From: Metallyticus violacea
Lineage: Eukaryota > Arthropoda > Insecta > Mantodea > Metallyticidae
Direction: 5' to 3'
Assembly: GCA_030762175.1 (NCBI GenBank)
Contig: CM060831.1
Coordinates: 95,685,501-95,749,500 of the forward strand
Length of the DNA stretch: 64,000 nt
This document shows, piece after piece, positions 12,401 to 23,752 of this stretch. A program made the translations under genes and the position numbers. Under the pieces are notes generated by a model. It was not told the origin of the DNA and did no database searches. It saw only the letters and a list, made by a program, of their open reading frames with translations. Every line of letters begins with the position of its first letter. Position 1 is the first letter of the stretch.

Positions 12401-13245
12401 GTTAGTTTCCGAAAAGTTATACATCTGCTTTTTGGAAGTTCCATCTCTTCAGTTGATTAACTTTTCTCAATTGTGACTGGATAGTTTCAGTTATGATGAC
12501 CCTATGGCCACTACCTATGTCTTCCAATACTCTTCTAATGGTGTGATTTGCAATAATCACATGGGATTTGTTGAATCCCCAGTACAATGAACAAAAGTTT
12601 TGGGATCATTGTTTTTGTATATTAAATTGCCTGCATTTGCTTCCAAAAATTCTTCAATCGTTTTTCCTACTGCATTGGAGGATTTGTACCCCCAACTGTT
12701 TTGAATGTGCATTCAGATCTCCTATCATTAGGGTATTTTGTTTTAACTTCTATTAAGTCAAGATATAGTTGGTCATTATTCAGGGGACTGTACTCATATA
12801 TATATAAATTATTAATTTTACATTCTGTAACCATACTTCTGATTGAGTGATTTCAGCATTGTCTGTGGAGTTCATGGTTTTCAGTATAGTTGTTTTACTT
12901 AAAAGGGAGTTTTTAATTCCTATTAGTATGCCACTTGCCATTTGTTGATGTTTATGTAGTATATATGCTGCAGTTTTTAAAATTATAAAACTTTTCATTG
13001 TCAAAGTCAATATTAGCTTCAAGAATTATAAAGATATCTACTTTATGTTTATGTAACAGTATTTCAACTTATGACTTTTTGCTGTGTGATAAGCCACTGG
13101 CATTCCAGAGTAACATTGAAAAGCACTGTTGCATATTGCTCTTACATCTTGTAAAACTTTCCATATCTGTAATCTGCTTAGCATTATCCAGTTGCACCAT
13201 GAGGAGGTGGGATTTCTGTGCACCCAGTTTAAAAAATATGCAGTG
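9430..13245 (-). pseudogene. LINE-A relic, longest copy (endonuclease, RT, RNase H, zinc knuckle)
   Basis: On the minus strand the order is as follows. An AP-endonuclease start, LLWNASGLSHSKKS, lies near 13100, and endonuclease pieces with ASGILIGIKNSLLSKTTIL run to about 12780. A pre-RT region follows at 12054-11863. RT blocks include IPVIRKKTIIIPVKKKDKPA and YKPISLISLITKTMEKIV near 11720-11540, a decayed D-F-x-x-x-F-D-K-V-W near 11390 and L-P-Q-G-S-V near 11220. An RNase H-like end with a G-x-E-I-A-D block is near 9880. A C-terminal knuckle lies near 9600. This EN-RT-RNase H order fits I/jockey-type elements. Stops are scattered throughout. Shorter copies lie at 31384, 42530, 45330 and 53315. 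Confidence 0.7.
10787..10832 (+). repeat. TTCTC-type pyrimidine microsatellite
   Basis: A tract of repeated CTTCT/TTCTC units inside the LINE-A relic, expanded after insertion. Confidence 0.7.
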
Positions 13246-13380
13246 ATTTATTTTAATAAGGTCCCGTTGGAATGTGTCATCTTTGAAATTAAGGAGTAGG
13301 AATATTAGGTAATTGTTTACAATTACATTTTCATGCTTTTTAGTGCATAGTAAGGAAGTAAGGAAGCCTAAGAAATAAGG

Positions 13381-13555
13381 AATAGGCCTAATTTTAGGGT
13401 ACTTCCGCAGCATTTGCCATTTATGAGGACTGAGGAAAACTTGGAAAAAACCTCTGTCATGGAGGATGGTCCTGGTAGGAATCAAACCCCAGACCTCCCA
13501 CTCATGAGTCTGCACCTTAATGACTTTGACCACCCCATATGGCAGTGCAATTAAC
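13381..13555 (-). mobile_element. SINE-A, partial copy
   Basis: Minus-strand match to SINE-A. Plus-strand strings CATTTGCCATTTATGAGGAC, GGAAAAAACCTC and TCAAACCCCAGACCTCCCA correspond to the SINE body and B box. The 3' tail (GGGCGTTAAACACC) is missing. It lies just beyond the 5' end of the long LINE-A copy. Confidence 0.75.
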
Positions 13556-13833
13556 AGTGCTAAATAGGAGCAAACCATATCATGTTTCTAATGAATGTGT
13601 TATAATGACATTCAACAATAAAAAAAACAAATAAACATAAAATATTTGATTTATGCTGCCCTATGATTTTTCTTGGATGTAGATTTTAGTTCATAACCTT
13701 ATTACAACTACTTTAAGAAATATGCCTGCCTGCATTAACATGTAAAACTAAATCCACTGCCTTGATTCTGAGGAAATAAGTCAGCATTTTGTCATAAAGT
13801 ACATGCAGATCTAGCTATAATAAATTGAAATAC

Positions 13834-13996
13834 CTGGAGGCACAGCTTTATACTGCAATATAAAACCTTCATTAGCATTTGAATTGTCTGAATGAAACCA
13901 AAAGTATAGCACGTTATGAGTTGAAGTGAAGTTATCAATAGTGTTGCCACAGTAACGCCCTTTTAGTTGTGACTGAGCACTTCGTCCATCATGTAC
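13834..13996 (-). CDS. Cubilin-like exon: CUB domain 1, second half
   Basis: 163 bp exon starting GTACATGATGG after GTGTTCACAG and ending at GTATTTCA. The peptide VHDGRSAQSQLKGRYCG carries the CUB V-x-D-G and G-R-Y-C-G motifs. LYFWFHSDNSNANEGF carries F-x-S-D-x-S...GF, and YKAVPP closes the domain. In many CUB domains the D-G and S-D aspartates help bind Ca2+; both are kept here. The split last codon G|AA joins to the exon at 3651 and starts the next CUB domain (ECGS). Confidence 0.9.
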
Positions 13997-15124
13997 CTGT
14001 GAACACAAATTATGAAGTTAAATCAAACACACTAATTGGCAACATAAACAACATTGCAGAAGCTAATATAAGATTCAATACAATAAGTCATACAAAATAA
14101 GTAACAATATAAGTATATTGTTATATAATAATATGTTCAATAACTTTTATCATTGAGTGCCAGCTAGGGAATTTTAAAAACTCAGTGCCTTCGACTAATA
14201 TAATTTTATATTTTACTGCAAGTTTAAAGCTATTTCAGGTATTAACATTAAAGAAGAAAAGATATACAGTTGTGGTCATTTAGTCAAAATAAATATGTAA
14301 AATAACACCTACTTCCATTGTGCTGTTAAACAGAATATATTCATAAATGCGCAATGATTGCCTCTTCATATGAACATTACATTTTTTTTATTAATGTCAT
14401 TGTCTGGTGCCCATAAAACTTCTCTTTGAATGCCACATTTATGATAAACTCTGAAGGTTTTTCTAATATCTAAATGCATCTGTGGCTTAAATTTCATTCA
14501 CAATAGGGGCATTATCTTGGTCATCAACCTTAAGACGTATCATAAATGAAGGAATGATGATTGGAATTTATTATCATTATATGATATAAATATGTTGATA
14601 CAAACAGATGAGCTGCTTTAATAATGCTACAAAAGACTATTTTATTTAATATTTCCCTAGTAAAATGGAGAATATTGTGAATGGGTCAGCAAAAGTCTTG
14701 CTACATTATCGTAATTTATACCAATACTGTTTACATCTGCACTGGCATCTAGCTTTTTATTTTGAATAGTAGAAAAAACATGAAAATCACCTCTAGGCAG
14801 TTAGGATGTAAAATGTGGTGTTACACAAATCAGGTTTAAGATTTTTAAATCCATTCATCTTCATATAAATGTAAATAAAACAAATTATATGACATTCCAA
14901 TCTCCACAAAGCAATGTTACTATGATAATAAAGTTAAGTATTGCAAATCAACAAATCATCAAATAACAAATTACTACATGTTTCATTTTTTATTTCATAT
15001 GGAACGAGCATATTCTCAAACTATACAATAAAAATAGATTTGGTTTGTTCTACTGAGGAGAATGTCTAAAGTGAGTTATATAAAATGTTCAGAACTATTT
15101 ATTATGGGCTTATAAACTCTCATA
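13997..15124. other. Intron sequence, nothing recognised
   Basis: AT-rich intron between CUB exons. I see no coding block, tandem array or transposon end. Confidence 0.4.
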
Positions 15125-15980
15125 CACAGGGTGTCCCAGATAAAACCTCTTTGCCTCACTGCATTCATAAATAGATTATGGCCTCAATGCCATTTTGCTG
15201 CTAATATTTATTCTTCACTGCATTCATATTTAGAATTTGACTTATTGCGCTCTGTTTATGTAATTATTATAGTTTGACCGTTGAGTTTAACAGTAATTGT
15301 CATTATTATCATAGAAATGCTGTGAGAGAAAAGCTGCAGTTGAGCACCAAATTGATGTTGTGAAATTTTATAAAAAGACAGGCTCCATTAAGGAGATCAA
15401 TGATGTTTGAGGTGAAATATTCTATTATCAAGCTCCCGACAACCAGCACAATTCAAGATCTGTATAAGAAATGGAGGACTACAGGATATGTAGCAAATCT
15501 GAAAAAGAATAAACATCTGACAGTGAAAACCCCAGTGATATTCCACAGAATTTACATGGACATAACAAGAAGCTCAAAAAATGTATAAGAAGATTATCTC
15601 ACCAAATATGTATATCCTGCACAATATGCCATTTTGTGCTAAATAGCTCAAATTCTGAGCATGTTCTGTGAGCATAGTGTATGAATAACAGACAAACGAG
15701 TTACTTCTGCAAGATGCTCTTATCTTCAGTTGTTACTTGGACGCCATGCTTTTCTTTATGACAGAAACCTGGCTTCTGCATATGTTAACTCACAGAATTG
15801 CAGATATTGGTTGCAGGATAACCCACATATTGTGCATGAAGAAACTCTTCACTAAGGGAAGATAGGCATATGATGTGCAGTGTCATGAATGCACATTATT
15901 GGCCCCATTTTTTCAACAAATATTGTGTGATCAACAACACACAATATTTGTGAATGTTAACATAGGAAATAATATAATAG
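15125..15980 (+). pseudogene. DDE transposase relic (IS630-Tc1-mariner group)
   Basis: It starts with GGGTGTCCCAGATAAAACC at 15129, a terminal-repeat-like end. Translation gives a helix-turn-helix region at 15400-15588 with TIQDLYKKWRTTGYVANLKK. Near 15780 comes YVNSQNCRYWLQDNPHIVHE, a string I know from arthropod transposases that begin with a DUF4817-type domain. It continues toward IIGPIFSTN near 15900. Stops interrupt it. The 3' end is cut by Penelope-derived sequence from about 15980. Confidence 0.65.
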
Positions 15981-16720
15981 TGACACATGCCTTTTAGATG
16001 AAGATAGAAAAAAGCATCAAGTTTTAAAAACAGTTCAACAACCAAAGGAATTAAACATATGGGAGAGGTAATGTGTATAATTTTTGAAGCTGTTTACAGT
16101 GAAGTCATCATATTTAAAGTGATACACTATGGGTAACTTATTTACACACTTCACTTACTATATTTTCCTAAGTTGGAACAATGTTTCAGGAACCAGCGTT
16201 CCCATCCTCAGCCATTGACCCAGTGGTTTCTGATGCTAGTGTTGGTTCCTTGCAAGTTGTTGTGTGAACTGTGGTGACCTCTGGTAGATCTGAGATGAAT
16301 CTAGAAAGGTGATCCCATGGTAGAAGGTCAAAAGTTCATAGTGATTTTGACCTTCTGCCATGGGATCACCTTTCTAGATACATTTCAAATCTACCATAGG
16401 TCACCACAGTTCACACAACTTGCAAGGGACCAACACGAGCATCGGGAACTACAGGGTTAATGGCTGAGGATGGGAACGCTGGTTCCTGAAACATTGTCCC
16501 AGCTTAGGAAAATATAGAGTGAGGTGTGTAAATAAGTTACCCATAGTGTATCATTTTAAATATGGGAAAGGATTTATATAAAAAATCAGGAGCAAAATTT
16601 AATGAATTTTAGCATCCTAGAAGCAGACCCTCTTTACTCTAGTTTATCACAAGACCCTAGTCAACCCAGACACCTACACACCCAACTCGAATGAATGATC
16701 CAACAGTCATTTTCTAACCA
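15980..16720 (+). pseudogene. Penelope-like 3' fragment, interrupted by a palindrome
   Basis: 15980-16080 and 16560-16720 match the GIY-YIG end and 3' tail of the element at 62040-62290. Examples are CAACAACCAAAGGAATTAAA against CAACAACCAAAAGAACTAAA, then TTTATCACAAGACC and AATGATCCAACAGTC. The 480-base palindrome 16081-16558 splits the match. The junctions repeat the sequence TATGGGA-AAGG on both sides. Confidence 0.7.
16105..16558. mobile_element. Large palindrome (Penelope-type terminus) inserted in a Penelope relic
   Basis: The arms, roughly 16110-16320 and 16345-16556, are inverted copies. Examples are TGACCTTCTGCCATGGGATC against GATCCCATGGTAGAAGGTCA, and AGGAACCAGCGTTCCCATCC against its inverse near 16478. 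The outer end AAGTTACCCATAGTGTATCA also occurs at 21616. It has no coding potential. Confidence 0.7.
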
Positions 16721-17488
16721 AAGGAGGAGTCAAACCAACTGACTTCAAGTATGTTTGGAGAAGCTACATTTCATGAATTCAAGTGTTTGACTGGCACAAG
16801 AAGTTGCGCGGTGGATCCCATGTCATCTCACTAATGAACAGAAAAATGTTCTAAGGAACATCAACCAGAAGCTTCTAGATTAATTTGAAGAAGAAGGTGA
16901 ATGGTTTTTGACCCAAACTGTGACCTGTGTTAAGACTGCCAAGTTGAAAGGCAAAATCTGTACATATACACCTTAAATTGCCTTAAGTATTCTGTGGCTC
17001 CAATGCACGGCCACCCTTAAATACCATAAGCCTGTTATGGTCCTGAATATGTTAAGAAAGGAGTTAAAAATTCTTCAATTTTAAATCTCCAAATAAGCAT
17101 TATTATAGATTATTATAATTATATATTTTTAAGCTAATACTAAAAGGAAAGTAACTTTTAATGAGAAGTATCAGTAATGAATCTGCTATTTGTGCTATGT
17201 TTAAGTAATGAGAGGTCTCTGAAGCAAGTAAAGAATGGGGGAGTAGGAAGTAGGTAAAAGGTTATATAATTTATTTACTTCATGAATTACTGCACTCTTT
17301 GATGCATATCATAAGATTAATATGTAATGAATTCACTACTTAGTATGATCTGTAAAATAGTTAAATGAGTTCCCAATGATATCACCAGAACATGCATATT
17401 TACCCCAGTTAAAAGTGGGAGATTATCTTATCCTGTGCACAGAAGCATTCACAGCAACTTTAAAAATGTTGATTCTTCCTGTACTAAC
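16721..17488. other. Intron sequence, weak repeat remains
   Basis: Unique-looking AT-rich sequence. The part near 16740-17030 is less AT-rich and may be old transposon sequence, but I could not identify it. Confidence 0.35.
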
Positions 17489-17685
17489 CTGAAGCCAATC
17501 ATAAGAACACTGTGGTGAATGCTCTATATCAAATTTTGTAAAGTTTATCTGCAGAACTAAGGATGTGTTAGTTCTCAACAGCCATGCACAGTTTTGATTA
17601 TGCCTGTACTGTTCAAAATTAGTTGAATTTGGATAGGCCAGTATCTTTGTTTCTCCTTCATTCACTTCATATACTCCGCCACAAC
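17489..17685 (-). CDS. Cubilin-like exon: CUB domain 1, first half
   Basis: 197 bp exon. The acceptor TTATTGCAG is followed by GTTGTGGCGG and the donor is GTTAGTACAGG. The peptide begins CGGVYEVNEGETKILAYPNS. It includes the CUB markers C-x-W (NCAWLL), hydrophobic alternation (LVLQINFTKFDIE) and C-x-x-D/Y-W-L (QCSYDWLQ). Cys1-Cys2 and the first cysteine of the second disulfide pair are present. It ends in phase 0 and joins the exon at 13996, which supplies the second half of the domain. Confidence 0.9.
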
Positions 17686-18535
17686 CTGCAATAATTAACG
17701 ACAGAAAATGCTAAATTTAAATATCATGAATGAACGCAGTATGGGTTATTCTCCATGTATAGTACCTTGTATATTATGGACTTAGAGAAATACCATTTAA
17801 AATATACATATAAACTAATTAGAATTTGAAAAATTATTGTAATTAAAGAGAATCCATCATATCAACTAAAAATCACACAAAAAATTACACACTCACCAAA
17901 ACATGATTCTTTCTTGAGCAAAGTATTTCATTATTTTTGTTTTTAAAAAAAATACCTTCAAAGCATATGATAACATTATGTTAGATGATGCTCTCTTTTA
18001 GTCAGAATCTCATTTCTGCTTTTATTTAAATCTTCCAGAATTTCAAATGCTCTAATACTTTGTGCATTTTCATCTTTATAAATACCAGTCAATTACAAAA
18101 ATCATCATCCACTGACAGTATAAGATCAGAACCACACACAGAGTTTGAGTTTGATCCAATTTGCTTCTGCTTCTTTTTTAACTTTTGATGTCCCATAGGT
18201 CTTCAGGACTATGAATGGAATGAACTAAAGCTAGCATTAATGTCCCTTTTCTTAGCTCCTGGAGTGTTTGTCATTTGGAGCTTTTGGAGCTGATGTTTTA
18301 CATCTCATGTATTCTGCTGGACAAAGAGATACATTACCAATGTCTGTAGAAGCCTGAGAGAAATCTAGTATTAAAAACTTCTGATGCAATAAATAGGATT
18401 ATGTGCCTATCATAAACTGATTTCTATGAATGTCAAATCTTCTGGTACCAAAATTATTTTATTTTTGCACTCTTAGTGACAGGAATAGCTATAATAAAAA
18501 CCTCAGTTAATTAATAGTTTTTGAATTGCAGGAAT
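17686..18535. other. Intron sequence, nothing recognised
   Basis: AT-rich intron upstream of the CUB1 exon. No element was recognised. Confidence 0.4.
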
Positions 18536-18557
18536 TTTCACAGTGAAATATAGTATA

Positions 18558-18756
18558 ATAACAAATTATTATTGAGGAAATCACTCAAATTTCACTAATT
18601 TAGTTCCACTTACTTGGACATGTTTCAAAGGCGATTGCCTTCATCGTCAGCATGATCCCAATGCTGACGATGAAGGCAATCGCCTTTGAAACATGTCCAA
18701 GTAAGTGGAACTAAATTAGTGAAATTTGAGTGATTTCCTCAATAATAATTTGTTAT
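18558..18756. mobile_element. Near-perfect palindrome, Penelope-type terminus with ribozyme-like arms
   Basis: Arms of about 96 bases, 18558-18653 and 18661-18756, surround a 7-base loop GATCCCA and match almost perfectly. The outer flank CAGTGAAATATAGTATAATA matches the ends of the hairpins at 744 and 28780. Each arm carries one hammerhead-like core in opposite orientation. Confidence 0.75.
18664..18697 (+). ncRNA. Hammerhead-ribozyme-like motif
   Basis: CTGACGA at 18664-18670 fits CUGANGA. One extra T is at 18671. Stem II pairs 18672-18677 with 18682-18687 (GAAGGC/GCCTTT, loop AATC). GAAAC is at 18688-18692 and a minimal AC/GT stem III encloses AT. The putative cleavage triplet GTC is at 18695-18697. 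Stem I is weak as far as I can see. The inverse arm has the same motif on the minus strand at 18650-18617. Hammerhead motifs are known in Penelope-like elements. Confidence 0.55.
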
Positions 18757-19214
18757 CTCACTTAATTACTTTACCTACGAAGAGTCAAACCTGAGAATGT
18801 TAGGTGGTAAGCAGTCATTCTTGTAGATACCATTGATCAACACTGAACTCTTATCTTATTAAAGATAATGGTAATATAATACCATCTGATCCTAAACATA
18901 AATGTTCATAAAATGTGGAATAAAGTTTAACAGTACATGCAATAGGAAGGGGTCCCATTTTTCATTTTCACATATAAACATCCATCACTATAGCACAGTC
19001 AATACATAAAAGCTTGTAAAATGGCAAGTGAAGGTTTAATTTTCATTAAAGTAGATAGGTTTTTATCTAGAGTTTTTCATAATCCTAAAATGATATAAGG
19101 TAACTTTAAGTGCTGATGACCTTAGACCTCATTAGTGTCATCATTATTAATCCACTCATCATTTTGAAAATTTATGGCAATGTTATATCATTAAGCTAAC
19201 ATTTCTTTGGTAAC

Positions 19215-19845
19215 CATGAGCTGGAAAAGGTCAACCATTGTTTGGTGAATGGTGTCATATCTGAACAGCAACAGTGCATGCACATGGTTCTTCAGAGACA
19301 TGAGAAGAAGCAATACCTAGCATAGGCTACATGTGACCACAGACCATAGTCAGTATGATGGTGTCACAGTGCAATGGAACAATGCATAAACATCAAGTTC
19401 TGCTATAAATCAGGTAAAACAGTAATGGAGATGCATAAAATTTGTAAGCAGAAAATGTGTTTAAAAATGGTTGAAACTCTTTCATGGAGGGAAGGAAACA
19501 ACTGAGGATGAGCCATGTTTGTGCCAGCCATTGACAAGTAGAACCCAGAAATGATCGAGAAAGTGTGACAAATGCTGGCACAAGATCGGCAACTGACTCT
19601 ACAAGTGACAGTGGAAGAATTGGACATGGTGCACACCATCCTGCTCCTTTGTGCTATAATACTACAACTCAAACTGGCTATGTTCTATGGCTGCAGCAGG
19701 TTTACACTGCCAATCACATGTAGTCCACACTAGGCATCACTTCTCCCCATGCCTCTGAAGAACCATACACATGCGTGTGGAGCCACGATGCCATTCAGAT
19801 ATAGCACCATTCACCAAACTTTTCAAATACTCATGTACATTTCAA
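19215..19845. mobile_element. Non-autonomous DNA transposon with about 140 bp terminal inverted repeats
   Basis: The left end 19225-19365 and right end 19690-19830 are inverted: GTTTGGTGAATGGTG against CACCATTCACCAAAC, and ATGGTTCTTCAGAG against CTCTGAAGAACCAT. The interior of about 320 bases has only short frames, with no transposase motif. It is GC-richer than the surrounding intron. Confidence 0.65.
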
Positions 19846-20344
19846 GTTGTTTTGGTTTTCTTTGCTCTTGCAGTTTAGAAAGATACCAACTTTGAAGGCT
19901 TTTAATGTTATCAATAATGCTTGCCTTCTGGATATTTCAATACCAGACCATTAAGCTATAGGAAAGATCATAATTAAGGAAAAAGATAATATTACAAAAG
20001 TAGGTAATTTTAATAGTGCAAAAATGAAAAAAATGGAATGTATGCATTAACTTGTGACTATAACAAAAATACTCATATTTTGTTGTTCATATTCATAAGC
20101 AAGGTTAAAATCTTATTCTAAATTTTATTTTCTTAGTTAATTCACAAAATATAACGAAATAGTAAAATACAGATAGTTCACATCAAGCTTGATCCAAAAA
20201 AGTATGACTGGAACTCTCCACAGATGTGATTTCATAAACTTTTGCAGTTGGTATTCATGATTAAAATGTTGACTTTGGAATGCTACTGCATCTTAATTTT
20301 TTTTTTTATTTTTTATTTAAATACAAAACAGACACAAATAAAAA
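19846..20344. other. Intron sequence, nothing recognised
   Basis: AT-rich, ending in a poly-T tract at 20297-20308 next to repeat R. Confidence 0.4.
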
Positions 20345-20665
20345 AAACATTACTTTTAAATATAACAATTAGGAACAGTGCCTTCAGCAATTCCAGAAGG
20401 CACTGAATCCAATTTGATTGGCTCAGCACTCCCCGTCCCCGGTTCACCAGCAGCTACCTACTGGAATATTCAGGGGACCGGGCTTCGATCCAACCAAAAA
20501 CGAAACACAACATTAAAAGTAATGTATACATTCAATACAATATTAAGTTATATTTCTTACAATACTAAACTTTTCTTCTTTTTTAATTAAACCCATTCGG
20601 CCAAATTTATATCCTTTAGAGTTGCTTATTCCTTACGGCCTTGTACACACTAACACCCAAGTTCT
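20345..20665 (-). repeat. Dispersed repeat family R, copy 2
   Basis: Reverse complement of the copy at 905-1245. It is better preserved: GGGGACCGGGCTTCGATCC corresponds to the decayed GGATCGAAGCCAGGTCCCC. Short frames inside it are not conserved between the copies, so I regard it as non-coding. Confidence 0.65.
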
Positions 20666-20802
20666 GCATCTTAATAGTAATACTGGTTACTGCTGACATG
20701 TAGCACAGACTAAGCTGTACTTTATCAAAGCTCTGGTGCATCTTGGTGCTACCTTAGTAATGACTGGATGTCACTATTAAAAAATAAAGCCATTGGCCAA
20801 TA

Positions 20803-20804
20803 AC

Positions 20805-20843
<39 letters not shown>
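20803..20843 (+). repeat. (AAT)n microsatellite
   Basis: About 13 AAT units next to the 3' end of LINE-C. Confidence 0.9.
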
Positions 20844-20847
<4 letters not shown>

Positions 20848-20869
20848 TATTCACCATTTGGATCCTATG

Positions 20870-22240
20870 GGCTTCATCCAGAAATATAATATTATATATA
20901 TATATTATATTTCTATTATATTATACTTAAAACTTCATATATTCACTTACTGAATAAAAGATGAGTTATAGTACAAAGACTTTGACTGCTTTATTAAATT
21001 GTTTTATGTTGGTTATTTCTTTAATATTTGTTAGTAGTTTATTATATAATTTAATGCCTACATTTGTGAAATTAGTTTTTAGAATATTTGTTCTGCATAT
21101 CTGAACATGAAGGTCATTTTTTCTTCTTGTATTATGAAAATGGATATCCTCATGTATACATTGTTCTCCTTGATATCTCTTAATATGATTTATAACTTCT
21201 TTATAAAGAGACAAGCTAATGAAATTATATTATGTTTCCTAAAATAAGGTCTAAAGGACTTCATTCTGTCAATTTCACTTATTATTCTTATAGCTCTCTT
21301 TTAGATTTTAAATATTCTCTCACATTTCTCTCCTCAAAATTTTATTACATATTTTAATCAACTATGAAAATGAGCAAAATATAGTTTTTCAGTTCTAATA
21401 AATCCAAGGTGTATTTTAGACATTTGAGCATATAACAGATAGAACTGTTTAGTTGGTAAATGATGAATGTTTTCATTCACATATATACCCAAGAAGTTTG
21501 TTTCTCCCTTGTAATCAATATTATTTCTGTCATAGTAATTTGAGTTTTGATACTGTTTTTACATTACCATGTATGAAATGTTATTGGAATAGTTTTTATT
21601 TTCATACTTCACTTATAAGTTACCCAGAGTGTATCATTTTAAATATAATAGCTTCACTGTAAACAGTTTTGTCTTTGAATCTGTCGTCTTAACACTCTTC
21701 ATGCTTCACTAACCTTAAGACGACAGATTCAATTCACATGAGCTTCACTGTGTTAGTTCCATATGAAAACTGTTTTAAAGATTTACAATTTTTAAAAAAT
21801 TTTAGTTTTTTCTTTGTTTACAATTAGTTCATTTGTTTTAAACCAGTTACTGTGGTTATTCATTATCATGTTTACTTTATTTTGTATTACAATTCCGTTA
21901 TCTCCTTTTATAAGGATGTTAGTGTCATCTGCAAAAACAACTATATCAGCCTTTAAATATTGCTAGGTAAATCATTCATATACATTAAAAACAACAGAGG
22001 CCCTAGTACTAAACCTTAAGAAACACCTCTCATAATATTTTATGTGATTGACAGTAATTACTCTTTCTTGATTGTTTTTCATACTGTAGATCCACTACTT
22101 GCTTCCTATTGGTAAGATAGGATTCAATCCATGTATTCATGTTTCCTCTAATTCTATATTTGTACAGCTTCTATATCAAAATGTTGTGGTCTAATACATT
22201 GATGCTTTAGGAGAAAGGGGAGGGAGCGACCCCCAGCTCA
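20870..22240 (-). pseudogene. LINE-C reverse transcriptase relic
   Basis: Minus-strand translation near 22020-21960 gives a G-L-V-L-G-P-L-L-F-like block and MYMND. Near 21310-21240 it reads KRAIRIISEI and FRPYFRKHNI. The C-terminal end at 21214-20966 reads HFHNTRRKNDLHVQI and NFTNVGIKLYNKL. These are late RT and post-RT blocks of non-LTR elements such as CR1/jockey relatives. A Penelope terminus is inserted near 21600-21770. Confidence 0.65.
21600..21770. repeat. Penelope-type terminal remnant with short inverted repeat
   Basis: The string AAGTTACCCAGAGTGTATCA matches the end of the palindrome at 16545. AATCTGTCGTCTTAA and its inverse TTAAGACGACAGATT form a hairpin at 21679-21731. AGCTTCACTGTGTTAGTTCC also ends the palindrome at 55255. 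Confidence 0.55.
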
Positions 22241-22359
22241 CCAATATATATAAAAGGGCAACATCAGGAATAACAGCAAAGAGTCCCTGTGGACCTGCAT
22301 GGAGTTGATTGCAGGGAAGTATGAAATTCTGAGAAAAAAAATTTCAAGATTCAACAATC

Positions 22360-23110
22360 ATAGGTGCAATCATGAAATAATATAACAAAAATCTAACAGA
22401 ACAAAAGTGTATCCATCAAAGTTGATTCTACTACAGGCTTACTAAAATATAAAGAAGCTATAATTGAACTTCGCACTTTTACTGAAACATACTCTTTTTT
22501 GCCAGGATACATTCTAGAAAATTTATAATCTTCAAAAAATGTTATAGCTTCAAGCACAGTCTGTAATATGTGCAATAAATTGATCTCTGTTGTATAAATT
22601 AGGCTCTTTGAACTCTCCATTTAATAGAGTGGCCCACAAGTTTTTCACAGGGTTGAGGTATAGATTCTTTCCAAACCAGTCCTCCCAAACAGTACAGAAT
22701 GTTCTCTTGAAAATTCAACTGAAGCTGTAATCTTAAAAGAAGTTAGGAAGCTGAAAATTCAACTGAAGCTATTTGAGCTCTTTCATTATTTTGCTTTTGC
22801 TGTCAGGAATTTAAAAAATCCCATTTTTAATTCTTACTTTGGACTCAGATTAGGCAGATGCTCTATGGTTTAGATGTATGAATAAGATATTTGGTATTTC
22901 ATCTGTGAATAACATTTAACCTCTTTTCATCTTCACTCTTGAACTGGAATCATAAAACTTTCTGACATCATCCTTTCATATCATTATGATGATCAATAAT
23001 CTTTTTTTCCATCAACAAACATTTGATCAGTTGCACACCAATAGCTAGGAATTGTTTCTGCACAAAATCTTTTATTGTTCTTCTTCTTATAGCTTTATTA
23101 CTTTGCTAAT
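22360..23110 (-). pseudogene. Tc1-like transposase relic
   Basis: Minus-strand translation near 22680-22620 reads YLNPVKNLWATLLNGEFKE, corresponding to the S-P-D-L-N-P-I-E-N-L-W block around the last catalytic residue of Tc1-like DD34E transposases. A decayed helix-turn-helix-like region (NKAIRRRTIKDFVQK) lies near 23090. Stops and shifts are frequent. SINE-B follows directly. Confidence 0.5.
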
Positions 23111-23119
23111 ACTCATTAG

Positions 23120-23268
23120 AGAAGCATAAATGTTTGGCAATTGCATGTGTACTAAGAGGCCTCTGAGCAAAATTTGTTGGCCGTTTCATGCCCTGATTCA
23201 AATGGGATGCTGATGACCTGAGGTGTTAAAGAGTGCCCATAAATAAACCAAAAACAACAAATAACAGA
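23120..23268 (+). mobile_element. SINE-B, 3' part
   Basis: It matches the tail of the full SINE-B at 40880-41175 (reverse complement): GGGATGCTGATGACCTGAGG, GTTAAAGAGTGCCCATAAAT, then an A-rich end. It is 5' truncated and has no tRNA head. Confidence 0.7.
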
Positions 23269-23752
23269 ACAAATATAGTAATAAATGCAGCAGTTTGCAT
23301 GAACTCGGCAAATAAAGGGGTGCTAAAATTAGGACAAGATTCTTCTAAAACGTACCAAAGTGGTACTTAGAAACACATGAACTTGCAGATGTAGGAAAGA
23401 ATGTCAGCAGCAAAGGGAAACATGTAACATCACAAACTGCTTAGTCTATTAGGGAGAAATGATGTTACTTCCACAATAAAAGATATATCCATGATTGGAA
23501 AAAAAAAAAAAGGAAGAAGCTTTCCTCCACCTTGCACATGCCTGATAAATGCTATATGAACAAGATGTACTGCTTTATAATTGGTTTTAATTTTCCTGAA
23601 TAATTTTAGCCACCATATTATAAAGAGATATTCCCCCTAAACCAAGTTAGGTAAGCAAAAGGTATATTAATTCATCTGCATAACACTAGAGGCATGTTGT
23701 GAAATCTATTTAAAACCAGATTGCAAATAGAAGTAATTTTAGAATCACTTAC
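23269..23752. other. Intron sequence, nothing recognised
   Basis: Includes a poly-A tract at 23500-23511. I see no identified element. Confidence 0.35.

Noticed and set aside
13069..13578. 169-codon minus-strand open frame
   Set aside because: It runs through SINE-A, spacer and the LINE-A 5' end; its residues do not follow one protein and only the last part is the LINE endonuclease start.
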